Shown: positions 1 through 7,279 of the stretch, piece after piece
Position numbering within the stretch: position 1 is the first letter of the stretch
How the letters are laid out: every line of letters begins with the position of its first letter
Source of the DNA: Deltaproteobacteria bacterium
GTDB taxonomy: Bacteria; Desulfobacterota; GWC2-55-46
NCBI GenBank assembly: GCA_016182705.1
Contig: JACPGA010000016.1
Coordinates: 1-7,279, forward strand
Direction: 5' to 3'
Length of the DNA: 7,279 bases
Position numbers and translations under genes: made by a program
The notes under the pieces: model-generated
Seen by the model: the letters and a program-made list of their open reading frames with translations, nothing else
The model's database searches: none
Told to the model about the DNA's origin: nothing

Positions 1-77
1 AATCGTTTGATTTATCTAAAGACGAGATTGCTTCGCTTTGCTCGCAATAACAAATCAATGAATAAATCAGAGTTTCC
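1..77. repeat. Small palindromic, REP-like intergenic element
   Basis: Non-coding stretch downstream of the sensor kinase stop codon. At 27-48 a short palindrome has arms ATTGC (27-31) and GCAAT (44-48) around a TTCGCTTTGCTC centre. An outer perfect 8-bp inverted repeat flanks it: TGATTTAT at 8-15 and ATAAATCA at 62-69. The core resembles, from memory, the widespread bacterial dispersed motif of the form ATTGCTTCGC...CTCGCAAT found between genes in many genomes. It could also help end transcription of the minus-strand operon, but no clear U-tract follows the stem in that direction. Only one copy is visible, so calling it a repeat is inference. Confidence 0.4.
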
Positions 78-1472
78 TTAGATGTTTTTGGGCATGGAGA
101 CGATAAAGGCGCTGCCCTTTCCGACCTGGCTTTTTACCTCGACCTTGCCGCCGTGGGCCTCGACAATGGTACGCACTATCGACAGGCCGAGACCGCTCCC
201 GACAGTCAGCCCGCGGCTGGCGTCGACCCTGTAGAACCTGTCGAATATTTTCTCGATCTCTTCCTCTGGTATGCCCATGCCGGTGTCTTCCACCTTCACG
301 ATGGCGCTGCCCATGTATTCGTTGACGTCTATGCTCACTGTGCCTTCGGGCCGGTTGTACTTTATCGCGTTCTCGACGATATTGGTGAAGACCTCTGTAA
401 GCCCTTCCCTGTCACCCTTCACCACGACGCCCTTGCCTTCAATGTCGATGCTGATGCCCTTGTTAGCGGCAGACGGCTCTATGAGCTTTTTCACATCCTT
501 CATGAGGTCCATGAGGTCTATTTTAACTGGCTTGAACTGAATAGTCTTGTTATCCATCCTCGATATGACGAGGATGCGGTTTATGATGTCGCACATCCTG
601 TTGACCGTGTCGCCGATCTTCTTTATGGATTCCTTGTAGTCTGCCGCGCCGCGCTCCCTGCTCAACGTGACGTCGCAGAAGCTCTTTATGATGGTCGTAG
701 GGGTCCGCAGCTCGTGGGAAGCGTCCGAAAGGAACTGCTTTTGCCTGGAGAACGACTCTTCGAGCCTGGAGAGCATGGTGTTGAAGCTCGCGGCAAGGGG
801 CTTGAGCTCAGCGGCCACGCCCCTTTCCTCGAGCCTCTGGCTGAGGTTCTCTTCTGTTATCTGGCCGACCTTCACTGTAAAGGTCTTGAGGGATTTGAGC
901 GCCCAGCTCGTTATGAGGAAGACTCCTATTCCGCAGATTATGAAAACGGCGGGGAAAGCCAGCAGCACTATTTTCCTGAACGAGCCCATGAGCTCGTAGG
1001 TCTCGTCAAGGGAATCGGCGGCCTGAAAAGTGAGCCTGCCTATGGAAAAATCAAAGGTCTGGGAGAGCATGCGGACATGCTCCCCGTTTGGCCCGGCAAT
1101 AGTCCTGTAATCTGGTTCGTGCGAGGGCTTGAGCACGGGGAGAGCCTCGTCCGCGAGCGCGAGCGAAGGCGAGCGCACCAGTATGTGCCCGTCATCGGAT
1201 ACAATCTGGTAATAATGGCCAGAGAGCTTCTCGGCGTACACGCCGGTGACAGCGGCCCCAAGCTCCTGAAGCTCGCTTTCCAGCTTGCCCTGCACCTCTT
1301 CTATGGCCATGAGGTTCGCGAGCGTCTGTATCTCGGAGTTCACGTGCTCGTCCGCGAGTTTCACCGTGAGGTCCTCGAGCTTGTAGTAAAGGAGCAGCTC
1401 GATTCCCGCGAAGAAAAACGAGAAGACGATGACGAACCAGATAACAAGTTTTAATTTGATGGAATTCAGCAT
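78..1472 (-). CDS. Membrane sensor histidine kinase (heavy-metal/CusS-like architecture)
   Basis: 464-residue inner-membrane sensor kinase. Transmembrane segments lie near residues 8-29 and 168-190. They bracket a roughly 140-residue periplasmic sensor region with a YYQIVSDDGHILVRSPSL stretch typical of CusS/heavy-metal-type sensors and several His and Met residues (H43, H86, H96, H118, H132). A HAMP linker follows (about 190-243), then a HisKA domain with H-box SDASHELRTP and phosphoacceptor H253. The ATPase domain shows the N-box (N364, N368), DTGMGI (396-401), an F-box near 410 and GSGLGL (425-430). All catalytic motifs are present, so it should autophosphorylate and pass phosphate to the response regulator encoded 14 nt upstream. 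The ATG has only a weak CGGGT Shine-Dalgarno, consistent with translational coupling. The ligand is not readable from sequence; metal, redox or envelope stress are all possible. Confidence 0.93.
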   Translation of the reverse strand: MLNSIKLKLVIWFVIVFSFFFAGIELLLYYKLEDLTVKLADEHVNSEIQTLANLMAIEEVQGKLESELQELGAAVTGVYAEKLSGHYYQIVSDDGHILVRSPSLALADEALPVLKPSHEPDYRTIAGPNGEHVRMLSQTFDFSIGRLTFQAADSLDETYELMGSFRKIVLLAFPAVFIICGIGVFLITSWALKSLKTFTVKVGQITEENLSQRLEERGVAAELKPLAASFNTMLSRLEESFSRQKQFLSDASHELRTPTTIIKSFCDVTLSRERGAADYKESIKKIGDTVNRMCDIINRILVISRMDNKTIQFKPVKIDLMDLMKDVKKLIEPSAANKGISIDIEGKGVVVKGDREGLTEVFTNIVENAIKYNRPEGTVSIDVNEYMGSAIVKVEDTGMGIPEEEIEKIFDRFYRVDASRGLTVGSGLGLSIVRTIVEAHGGKVEVKSQVGKGSAFIVSMPKNI

Positions 1473-1486
1473 TTGACCCGCAGAAT

Positions 1487-2164
1487 CTACTCTTCCTTGA
1501 GTATGTAGCCTGCTCCGCGCACTGTGTGAATGAGCTTGCCGGAGAACTCCTTGTCTATCTTGTTGCGAAGGTAATTGATGTACACGTCGACCACGTTGGA
1601 ATCCATGTCGGCGTCCTCGTTATAGATGTGCTCGACGATGTCAGTCCTGCTCACCACCGCGCCCTTCCTGTAGGCCAGGAACTCCAGGAGCGAATACTCC
1701 TTGGCCGACAGCGCTATGGATTTCCCGGCCCTCCTGACCTGGTGACTCGCCGTGTCGATCTCAAGGTCGGCTATCCTTATGACGGCTTCCTTCACGGTAC
1801 CCTTGCGGCGCATCAGAGACCTTATCCTCGCCAGGAGCTCCTCGAAAACAAAAGGCTTGGTGAGGTAGTCGTCAGCGCCGGTATCAAGTCCCTTTATCTT
1901 GTCTATGAGCGCGTCCCTTGCCGTAAGCAGTATCACCGGCGTCTGGACGCCCTTTTTACGGAGGTTGCTCAGCACTGTGAGCCCGTCCATGAGCGGCAGC
2001 ATCACATCGAGTACCATGACATCAACGGGGTAGGTCTCGGCCATGTAAAGGCCCTCTTCCCCGTCGTGGGCGACATCAACAACGTAGCCTTCTTCCTCAA
2101 GCCCCTGCTTTATAATAGCCGCGAGGTCCTTTTCGTCCTCAACAATCAATATCCTCATGGTCAT
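1487..2164 (-). CDS. OmpR/PhoB-family DNA-binding response regulator
   Basis: 225-residue cytoplasmic two-component transcription factor. The N-terminal receiver has acidic residues E9/D10, phosphoacceptor D53 (in VLDVMLP), T81 and K103. The C-terminal winged helix (about 127-223) has typical features: LSAKEYSLLEFLA, a VVDVYINYLRNKID recognition region and terminal HTVRGAGYIL. Length is normal for the family. It is the evident partner of the kinase that follows 14 nt downstream, and it lies 18 nt after the cytochrome gene. Two ATGs compete. The first is at 2162-2164. The second (2156-2158) gives MRILIVEDE, the usual family start. Neither has a strong Shine-Dalgarno, so the start is uncertain by two residues. 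The likely targets are the promoter of its own operon, including the cytochrome gene, but this is inference from context. Confidence 0.95.
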   Translation of the reverse strand: MTMRILIVEDEKDLAAIIKQGLEEEGYVVDVAHDGEEGLYMAETYPVDVMVLDVMLPLMDGLTVLSNLRKKGVQTPVILLTARDALIDKIKGLDTGADDYLTKPFVFEELLARIRSLMRRKGTVKEAVIRIADLEIDTASHQVRRAGKSIALSAKEYSLLEFLAYRKGAVVSRTDIVEHIYNEDADMDSNVVDVYINYLRNKIDKEFSGKLIHTVRGAGYILKEE

Positions 2165-2182
2165 CTCGCTCTTTATTGTGGG

Positions 2183-2860
2183 TTAGCGGTCAATGTCTTC
2201 CCTGGGCAGGCACTTCTTCCCGTTTACCATCGAGGTAAGAAGGCCCGTCTTTTCCTTCAACTCATGCGCCACAAGCCCTATAAGATGGGCAGCTATGAAA
2301 AAGAGGAGAAAAACGAGTCCTGCCTCGTGCAGCCCTTCGAGTGAATGCTCAAGTCCCTCAAGCGCCTCTTCGCTCATACCGGCGGTAAAGAGCGTGCCCG
2401 GGAAGGTATTGAATTCGGCCCCGGAAAGGAGCATGCCGGTGACGGCCTGGCTTATGAGCACGATGAACAGGACCGTGTAGAAGACAGCGGCCAGAGGGTC
2501 ATGTCCGATGGCTTTCGCGGCCCTTCCCTTGAACCCGCTCAGGTACCACTTTATATTGTGACCGATGGCGTTCCATTGCCAGCTCTTCAGCGGCAATATG
2601 TCAGACCATCTCGCGTATTTGTTTCCGATAAACCCCCAGATTATCCTGAGGGAAAGGGTTATCATGAATACATGGCCGAGCCAGGAGTGCCATTCCTTTA
2701 CTGGACGGCGCAGCTTCTTCTCGATGCCTAACTCTCCCATCCACTCCACCCCGAGAATGAGCACGATCATGGATATTATCAAGAGCGCATTAACCCAGTG
2801 CAGCACCCTTGTCGGCCAATCCCAGACGTCCACAAGGACGCGCTCTCTATCCTCCATCAT
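2183..2860 (-). CDS. Cytochrome b561-type membrane protein (four-helix b-type cytochrome)
   Basis: 225-residue integral membrane protein of the bacterial cytochrome b561 / Ni-Fe hydrogenase b-type subunit superfamily. Predicted helices lie near residues 18-38, 59-77, 123-147 and 180-199. Candidate haem-ligand histidines sit where the family has them: H21 (VLHW, helix 1), H58 and H63 (WHSWLGH, helix 2), and H178 and H192 (helix 4). The GHDPL motif (119-123) and the tail AHELKEKTGLLTSMVNGKK are also characteristic. It should carry electrons across or within the cytoplasmic membrane, probably between quinone and a periplasmic or soluble partner; that partner is not encoded here. It is the first gene of a three-gene unit with a two-component system. 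The second of two adjacent ATGs (2855-2857) has the better spacing (5 nt) from the strong GAGGAGG at 2863-2869, so the true protein may be one residue shorter. Confidence 0.9.
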   Translation of the reverse strand: MMEDRERVLVDVWDWPTRVLHWVNALLIISMIVLILGVEWMGELGIEKKLRRPVKEWHSWLGHVFMITLSLRIIWGFIGNKYARWSDILPLKSWQWNAIGHNIKWYLSGFKGRAAKAIGHDPLAAVFYTVLFIVLISQAVTGMLLSGAEFNTFPGTLFTAGMSEEALEGLEHSLEGLHEAGLVFLLFFIAAHLIGLVAHELKEKTGLLTSMVNGKKCLPREDIDR

Positions 2861-2862
2861 TG

Positions 2863-2869
2863 CCTCCTC
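2863..2869 (-). promoter_or_regulatory. Strong Shine-Dalgarno of the cytochrome b561 gene
   Basis: GAGGAGG on the minus strand, 2 nt before the first ATG and 5 nt before the second. The spacing favours initiation at the second ATG (2855-2857). Confidence 0.75.
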
Positions 2870-2882
2870 AATCTTTTTTCAA

Positions 2883-2912
2883 ATGATATCACGGGTTTTT
2901 GCGCTTCGTCAA
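2883..2912 (-). promoter_or_regulatory. Predicted sigma70-type promoter of the cytochrome/two-component operon
   Basis: On the minus strand, -35 TTGACG (2907-2912) and -10 TATCAT (2883-2888) are 18 nt apart; each box matches the consensus in five of six positions. The start would fall around 2876, giving a short leader that contains the GAGGAGG ribosome site. A second minus-strand TATAAT lies at 2956-2961 but lacks a good -35. No regulator box was identified with confidence. Confidence 0.55.
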
Positions 2913-3016
2913 CCGGCGAAGGATTTTACCAAGCCTTGAAAATCCTGTCAGCGCAATTATACCTGCCTGTGGCCATTTTTAATGATAGGGCATGAAACAT
3001 TAAAGAGCGATTAGAT

Positions 3017-3029
3017 TGGCAACTTGCCA
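3017..3029. promoter_or_regulatory. Candidate operator palindrome upstream of deoC
   Basis: Perfect inverted repeat TGGCAA-C-TTGCCA (6-1-6). Its right half (3024-3029) is also the predicted -35 box of the deoC promoter, the position expected for a repressor site. Two near-direct repeats CATTAAAG, starting at 2998 and 3028 (30 bp apart), lie around it. The cognate regulator is unknown and none is encoded in the window. Confidence 0.35.
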
Positions 3030-3052
3030 TTAAAGGAGTAATCTGCTATTTT
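3024..3052 (+). promoter_or_regulatory. Predicted promoter of deoC
   Basis: -35 TTGCCA (3024-3029) and -10 TATTTT (3047-3052) are separated by 17 nt, with a TGC extended -10 immediately before the -10. The start expected 6-8 nt downstream coincides with the deoC ATG at 3059, which would make the transcript leaderless. A weaker alternative upstream pair is TTGAAA (2936-2941) and TATACC (2958-2963). Confidence 0.4.
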
Positions 3053-3058
3053 CGGTTC

Positions 3059-3724
3059 ATGAATATAAAAGAGCTCGCGATCCGCATAGACCAGACAATG
3101 TTAAGACCCGAGACGGCCGAAAATGAGGTGATCGAATTCATCGAGCGCTCATCAAACCTGGGTTTCGCCACCCTGTGCGTCCCGCCCTGCCACGTGGCGC
3201 TGGCATCCCGCCTGCTGGGCTCATCAAAGACGCTGGTGTCGACGGTTGCCGGGTTCCCGCTCGGCTTTCAGGTGCCGGGCGTCAAGCTCCTCGAGGCCAG
3301 GGCCGCCTTTGACGACGGCGCGTCCGAAATAGATATCGTCATGAATATCTCAAGGCTTAAATCCGGCAACGCCCCATTCGTAACGGCTGAGATAGGCTCC
3401 ATTGTGCGCGCCCTGCCTGAAGCGGTAATCAAAGTCATAATAGAGACCTGCTACCTGACAGACCAGGAAAAGCTTTCCGCCCTCGAAGCAGCCGTCGAGT
3501 CCGGCGCTGACTTCGTGAAGACCTCCACCGGCTTCGCTGCCAAAGGCGCGGACAGGCGGGATGTGGAAATTCTCGCCGTCGCCGCCAAAGGGAGAATCCA
3601 GGTCAAAGCCTCGGGAGGGATAAAAACCCTCGCGGATGCCCTGTCCATGTTGAATGCCGGGGCGGAAAGACTTGGCACAAGCTCCGGGCCTTCCATCCTC
3701 GAAGAGCTCAAGGGCGGCGTTTGA
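3059..3724 (+). CDS. deoC: Deoxyribose-phosphate aldolase
   Basis: 221-residue cytosolic class I aldolase of the short bacterial/archaeal DeoC type. It splits 2-deoxyribose-5-phosphate into acetaldehyde and glyceraldehyde-3-phosphate, the last step of deoxynucleoside catabolism. The catalytic set is visible: D92 in EIDIVMN, the Schiff-base lysine K154 in DFVKTSTG, and K183 in QVKASGGIKT. The N-terminal motif reads IDQTMLRP, where many family members have a His after the Asp. Length and TIM-barrel layout are normal. No Shine-Dalgarno lies at usual distance; an AAAGGAG (3032-3038) ends 20 nt before the ATG and no better in-frame start was found nearer it, so leaderless initiation is plausible. 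It precedes an adenosine-specific-kinase family gene by 41 nt, and the two are probably co-transcribed. Confidence 0.95.
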   Translation: MNIKELAIRIDQTMLRPETAENEVIEFIERSSNLGFATLCVPPCHVALASRLLGSSKTLVSTVAGFPLGFQVPGVKLLEARAAFDDGASEIDIVMNISRLKSGNAPFVTAEIGSIVRALPEAVIKVIIETCYLTDQEKLSALEAAVESGADFVKTSTGFAAKGADRRDVEILAVAAKGRIQVKASGGIKTLADALSMLNAGAERLGTSSGPSILEELKGGV

Positions 3725-3765
3725 CTCCTCTGGCGTCTCTGGTAACCTTTTAACATGGGAATAAA

Positions 3766-4248
3766 ATGGAGCTGAAACTCATACGCGCCATCATTCCCGA
3801 GGGAGCCAACATAATCCTCGGCCAGACCCATTTCATCAAGACTGTCGAAGACCTTTATGAGGCCGTGCGGACAACAGTGCCGGAGGCGAAGTTCGGCGTT
3901 GCCCTGTGCGAGGCATCAGGGCCGCGCCTTGTCCGCTCGGAAGGAAATGACGAAGGTTTAAAGAAAGCTGCCGTTGAAAATGCCCTGGCCATCGGCGCTG
4001 GCCACCTGTTCGTCATCATCCTCAAGGGAGCGTTCCCCATCAACATACTTAACCAGGTAAAGGCCTGCCCCGAGGTCGCCAGCGTATTCTGCGCGACCGC
4101 AAACCCTCTACAGGTAATAATCATCGAGACCAGCCAGGGCAAGGGCGTACTTGGTGTGGTTGACGGCTTCAGCCCGCTTATGGCTGAAGGTCAAAAGGAC
4201 ATAGAAGAAAGAAGGGCGTTCCTCAGAAAGATCGGCTACAAACTCTGA
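3766..4248 (+). CDS. Adenosine-specific kinase family protein (PF04008/DUF355)
   Basis: 160-residue small soluble protein covering the whole family length. It opens with a MELKLIRAIIPEGANIILGQ-type start. Other hallmarks are the FGVALCEASGPRL segment, the glycine-rich AIGAGHLFVIIL, CPEVASVFCATANP, and the closing VVDGFSP...RRAFLRKIGYK. The family is named from nucleotide-binding structures; its biochemical reaction is, to my knowledge, not firmly established, so the kinase label should be read as a family name. A GGGA Shine-Dalgarno-like sequence (3757-3760) lies 5 nt before the ATG. Its position after deoC suggests a role in nucleoside or nucleotide-sugar salvage, which is inference. Translation ends one base before a long hairpin. 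Confidence 0.88.
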   Translation: MELKLIRAIIPEGANIILGQTHFIKTVEDLYEAVRTTVPEAKFGVALCEASGPRLVRSEGNDEGLKKAAVENALAIGAGHLFVIILKGAFPINILNQVKACPEVASVFCATANPLQVIIIETSQGKGVLGVVDGFSPLMAEGQKDIEERRAFLRKIGYKL

Positions 4249-4320
4249 CAGGTTGCTGAAATCTTTTTGAGAGAAACTTTTTACAAAAAGGTTCTCTCAA
4301 AGATTTTCTCAGCAACCCTG
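4249..4320. terminator. Long hairpin between convergent genes, probable bidirectional terminator
   Basis: Imperfect inverted repeat with arms 4249-4282 and 4285-4320. Paired blocks include GTTGCTGA (4252-4259) with TCAGCAAC (4309-4316), TTTGAGAGAA (4266-4275) with TTCTCTCAAA (4292-4301), and CTTTTT (4277-4282) with AAAAAG (4285-4290). A few bulges and one A-G mismatch interrupt it. It occupies all the space between the adenosine-kinase stop (4246-4248) and the HD-GYP stop (4321-4323). The T- and A-runs lie inside the stem, and no clean U-tract follows the full hairpin on either strand. It may therefore be a palindromic repeat that also serves as a terminator. Confidence 0.6.
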
Positions 4321-5334
4321 CTAATCGCTGTTCCGCGTGAATATCTCGTTGAACTCGGGCGCTATATCAAGGAACGCTTCAAGGAGCCTGGGGTCAAAAT
4401 GCTCTGGCCTGGTCCTGCCATCGCCCTTTGTTATGATGCGCAGGGCTTCCTCGTGGCTCAATGCTTCTTTGTAAGGCCTTTTGCTGCGCAGCGCGTCGTA
4501 CTGGTCGACTATCATCACTATCCTGCCCTCCAGCGGCGTTTCCTCGCCCCTGAACCCGGCAGGGTACCCTGAGCCGTCCCAACGCTCGTGGTGGGTTCTG
4601 GCTATCGAAGCGGCGGTCTGTACCGATTGATAGGGAGAGTCGGCGAGCATCCTGCCGCCGATCTGGGTATGCCCCTTCATGACGTTGAACTCTTCTTTCG
4701 TAAGCGGCCCCGGCTTCAGCAGTATGCTGTCCGGTATGCCGACCTTGCCGATATCGTGCATGGGGCTGGCGAACGCTATCGCCTCCACGAACTCGGGACT
4801 CTGGCCGAGCGCCCTGGCAAGAGCGCCCGAGTAAATCCCTATCCTGCCGATGTGCGCGCCGGTGTCGCTGTCCCTGTACTCGGCAACCGACGTTATCCTG
4901 TGGACCAGCTCGCTGCTCATGTCCTTGACCATAGTAAGGGCCGCGGCCAGTTCGCTCGTGCGCTTCCTGACTTCATCCTCGAGGTGGTGCTTGTAGTTCT
5001 TCTCGATTCTTATGAGCCGGTTGTACTTCACAGCCTTTTCGATGGCATGGAGGAGGTACTCGGGCTTGTACGGCTTTATGATGAAATCAAAAGCCCCTTT
5101 TTTTATGGCGTTAACGGCCACGTCCAGTTCCGCGTAGGCTGTCATGAGTATGACGGGTATATCCCCGTTCATGGCCACGTCCACCTCTGAGTCAGCGAAC
5201 TTCACCGCGGCTTCCGAAGCATTCGAGCACTGGTGTACGCCATAGCCGTGGCCGGAAAGGAGCATGGACGTGCTTTCAAGCACAAAGTTGTTGTCATCGA
5301 CGACTATGACAGTCCCGGGCCTTTCTGAATTCAT
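4321..5334 (-). CDS. HD-GYP response regulator with receiver domain lacking the phosphorylation site
   Basis: 337-residue response regulator predicted to hydrolyse cyclic-di-GMP. Residues 8-103 are a receiver domain with D13/D14, T65 (MTAY) and K87 (IIKPY), then a helical linker (about 103-140). The HD-GYP domain (about 140-337) has H193-D194 in MHDIGK, K197, H222, H248-H249, and D253 with GSGYP; all expected metal and catalytic motifs look intact. The receiver is abnormal. Between VDV and PVILMTA only six residues remain (AMNGDI), whereas both other receivers in the window have 26. About 20 residues, including the phosphoacceptor Asp and following helix, are missing in frame, with the junction near 5160-5180. 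The ATG overlaps the kinase stop as ATGA, with AGGGAGG 10 nt upstream (5345-5351). Phosphorylation control is probably lost; the enzyme domain may still work. Confidence 0.9.
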   Translation of the reverse strand: MNSERPGTVIVVDDNNFVLESTSMLLSGHGYGVHQCSNASEAAVKFADSEVDVAMNGDIPVILMTAYAELDVAVNAIKKGAFDFIIKPYKPEYLLHAIEKAVKYNRLIRIEKNYKHHLEDEVRKRTSELAAALTMVKDMSSELVHRITSVAEYRDSDTGAHIGRIGIYSGALARALGQSPEFVEAIAFASPMHDIGKVGIPDSILLKPGPLTKEEFNVMKGHTQIGGRMLADSPYQSVQTAASIARTHHERWDGSGYPAGFRGEETPLEGRIVMIVDQYDALRSKRPYKEALSHEEALRIITKGDGRTRPEHFDPRLLEAFLDIAPEFNEIFTRNSD

Positions 5335-6089
5335 TTATCCAAAGCCTCCCTGACTTTTTTCAACAGCTCACCCGGGGCAACAGGCTTGCAGATGAAATCC
5401 GTTGCGGCCCCGATCAACCCTCTTGAGCGCATCATATCCGCCGCGTAGCCGCTCAGGAATATCGCCTTGACATCCGGCTTGACCCTGACAATCTCCTCAT
5501 AGGCTTCCCTGCCGTTCTTTTTAGGCATTATCAGGTCAATGAGCAGAATATCGATATCCTCGCTGTTCTCGATGAACTTACTCACCGCGTCCGTGCCGTC
5601 AACAGCTTCTATGACGCGGTACCCGAACTCTTCGAGAATGCTCCTGTTCACTTCTCTTACTTCCCGCTCATCCTCCGCGAGAAGGATCGTCTCATTACCG
5701 CCTTGAAACCCCTCTTGCCGCTCAGTCTCAAGGGTTTGCTCGCTTGCCTCTATTATCGGCAGATAAATCTTGAATATTGAGCCCATTCCAGGCTCGCTGT
5801 AGACATTGATGTATCCATTGTGCTGCTTTATGATGCCGTAGACTACCGCGAGACCCAGCCCGGTGCCCTTGCCCACCTCTTTTGTGGTGAAAAAAGGCTC
5901 GAATATTCTTTTCTGGGTCTCGATATCCATCCCGTCGCCGCTATCTGAAACAGTGATGAGCGCGTATTCGCCATTTTCTCCATAGCCGTGCGCAGTAATG
6001 AACTCCGAGCCCACTTCCACCACCTCTGCCGCAATGACAAGCGTTCCTCCGCCCGGCATGGCGTCCCTCGCGTTCGTGGCAAGGTTCAT
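5331..6089 (-). CDS. C-terminal kinase fragment: HATPase plus receiver domain
   Basis: 252-residue open frame following the premature stop. It begins at an ATG only 9 nt after the TAA, exactly at the N-box ([12 protein letters not shown]6). Downstream motifs are VSDSGDGM (D49), the EPFFTTK F-box, and GTGLGL (75-80). A linker leads to a receiver (about 132-250) with D140/E141, phosphoacceptor D185 in LLIDLIMP and K235. If made separately by reinitiation (CAGG lies 6 nt before the ATG) it would lack the first strand and part of the first helix of the ATPase fold, so ATP binding is doubtful. Its receiver would be intact. Its stop overlaps the HD-GYP start by 4 nt, so the two were co-translated. 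The ATG is probably an internal methionine codon of the original kinase. Confidence 0.8.
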   Translation of the reverse strand: MNLATNARDAMPGGGTLVIAAEVVEVGSEFITAHGYGENGEYALITVSDSGDGMDIETQKRIFEPFFTTKEVGKGTGLGLAVVYGIIKQHNGYINVYSEPGMGSIFKIYLPIIEASEQTLETERQEGFQGGNETILLAEDEREVREVNRSILEEFGYRVIEAVDGTDAVSKFIENSEDIDILLIDLIMPKKNGREAYEEIVRVKPDVKAIFLSGYAADMMRSRGLIGAATDFICKPVAPGELLKKVREALDK

Positions 6090-6098
6090 GAAGACCTG

Positions 6099-7279
<1,181 letters not shown>

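Noticed and set aside
153..1454. A 433-codon plus-strand open frame opposite the sensor kinase
   Set aside because: The kinase on the other strand has all family motifs. This frame has no recognisable domain and is the antisense shadow expected from biased codon use.
1526..2344. A 272-codon plus-strand open frame opposite the response regulator and cytochrome
   Set aside because: It crosses two real genes and their gap, and shows no family features.
2956..2961. Perfect minus-strand TATAAT as the main operon promoter
   Set aside because: The hexamer 17 nt upstream is CATTAA, a poor -35, and there is no TG extended motif. The TTGACG/TATCAT pair nearer the gene is better.
4267..4572. A plus-strand open frame starting inside the intergenic hairpin
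   Set aside because: It starts within the stem and runs antisense to the HD-GYP gene with no recognisable product.
4588..5190. A 200-codon plus-strand open frame opposite the HD-GYP gene
   Set aside because: Shadow frame; the minus-strand protein is clearly HD-GYP.

Overview
The window looks like a chromosomal segment of a Gram-negative, moderately GC-rich bacterium. It holds seven recognisable genes; five face left (minus strand) and two face right (plus strand). A periplasm-facing sensor kinase, a membrane b-type cytochrome, an HD-GYP response regulator and an adenosine-specific-kinase family protein together suggest a Nitrospirota- or Desulfobacterota-like anaerobe or microaerophile. That placement is inference from gene content and general look (frequent AGG and ATA codons), not from a marker gene.

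Region 1 (about 1-2912, minus strand) is a compact three-gene unit read right to left: a four-helix cytochrome b561-type membrane protein, an OmpR-family response regulator and a membrane sensor histidine kinase. Gaps are 18 and 14 nt. A good sigma70-like promoter (TTGACG, 18 nt, TATCAT) and a strong Shine-Dalgarno sit upstream of the cytochrome gene. The unit ends near a small repeat-like palindrome at the left window edge.

Region 2 (about 2861-4248, plus strand) is divergent from Region 1: deoC (deoxyribose-phosphate aldolase) followed 41 nt later by a PF04008/DUF355 'adenosine-specific kinase' gene. Together they suggest nucleoside or nucleotide-sugar salvage. The deoC promoter area carries a perfect 6-1-6 palindrome over the predicted -35, and the predicted transcription start falls on the ATG, so deoC may be leaderless.

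Region 3 (4249-4320) is a long imperfect hairpin that exactly fills the space between the stop codons of the convergent genes.

Region 4 (4321-7279, minus strand) is a hybrid histidine kinase (GAF-PAS-HisKA-HATPase-REC, 5' end outside the window) overlapping by ATGA with a REC/HD-GYP response regulator. Both are damaged. The kinase has an in-frame TAA between its phosphoacceptor histidine domain and its ATP-binding domain. The HD-GYP protein lacks about 20 residues of its receiver domain, including the phosphoacceptor aspartate, although its HD-GYP output domain is intact. This phosphorelay is either decaying or has been uncoupled so that the c-di-GMP phosphodiesterase acts without phosphorylation. 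It is the most notable thing in the window. I found no mobile element, CRISPR array, tRNA or rRNA, and no clearly novel multi-gene system.
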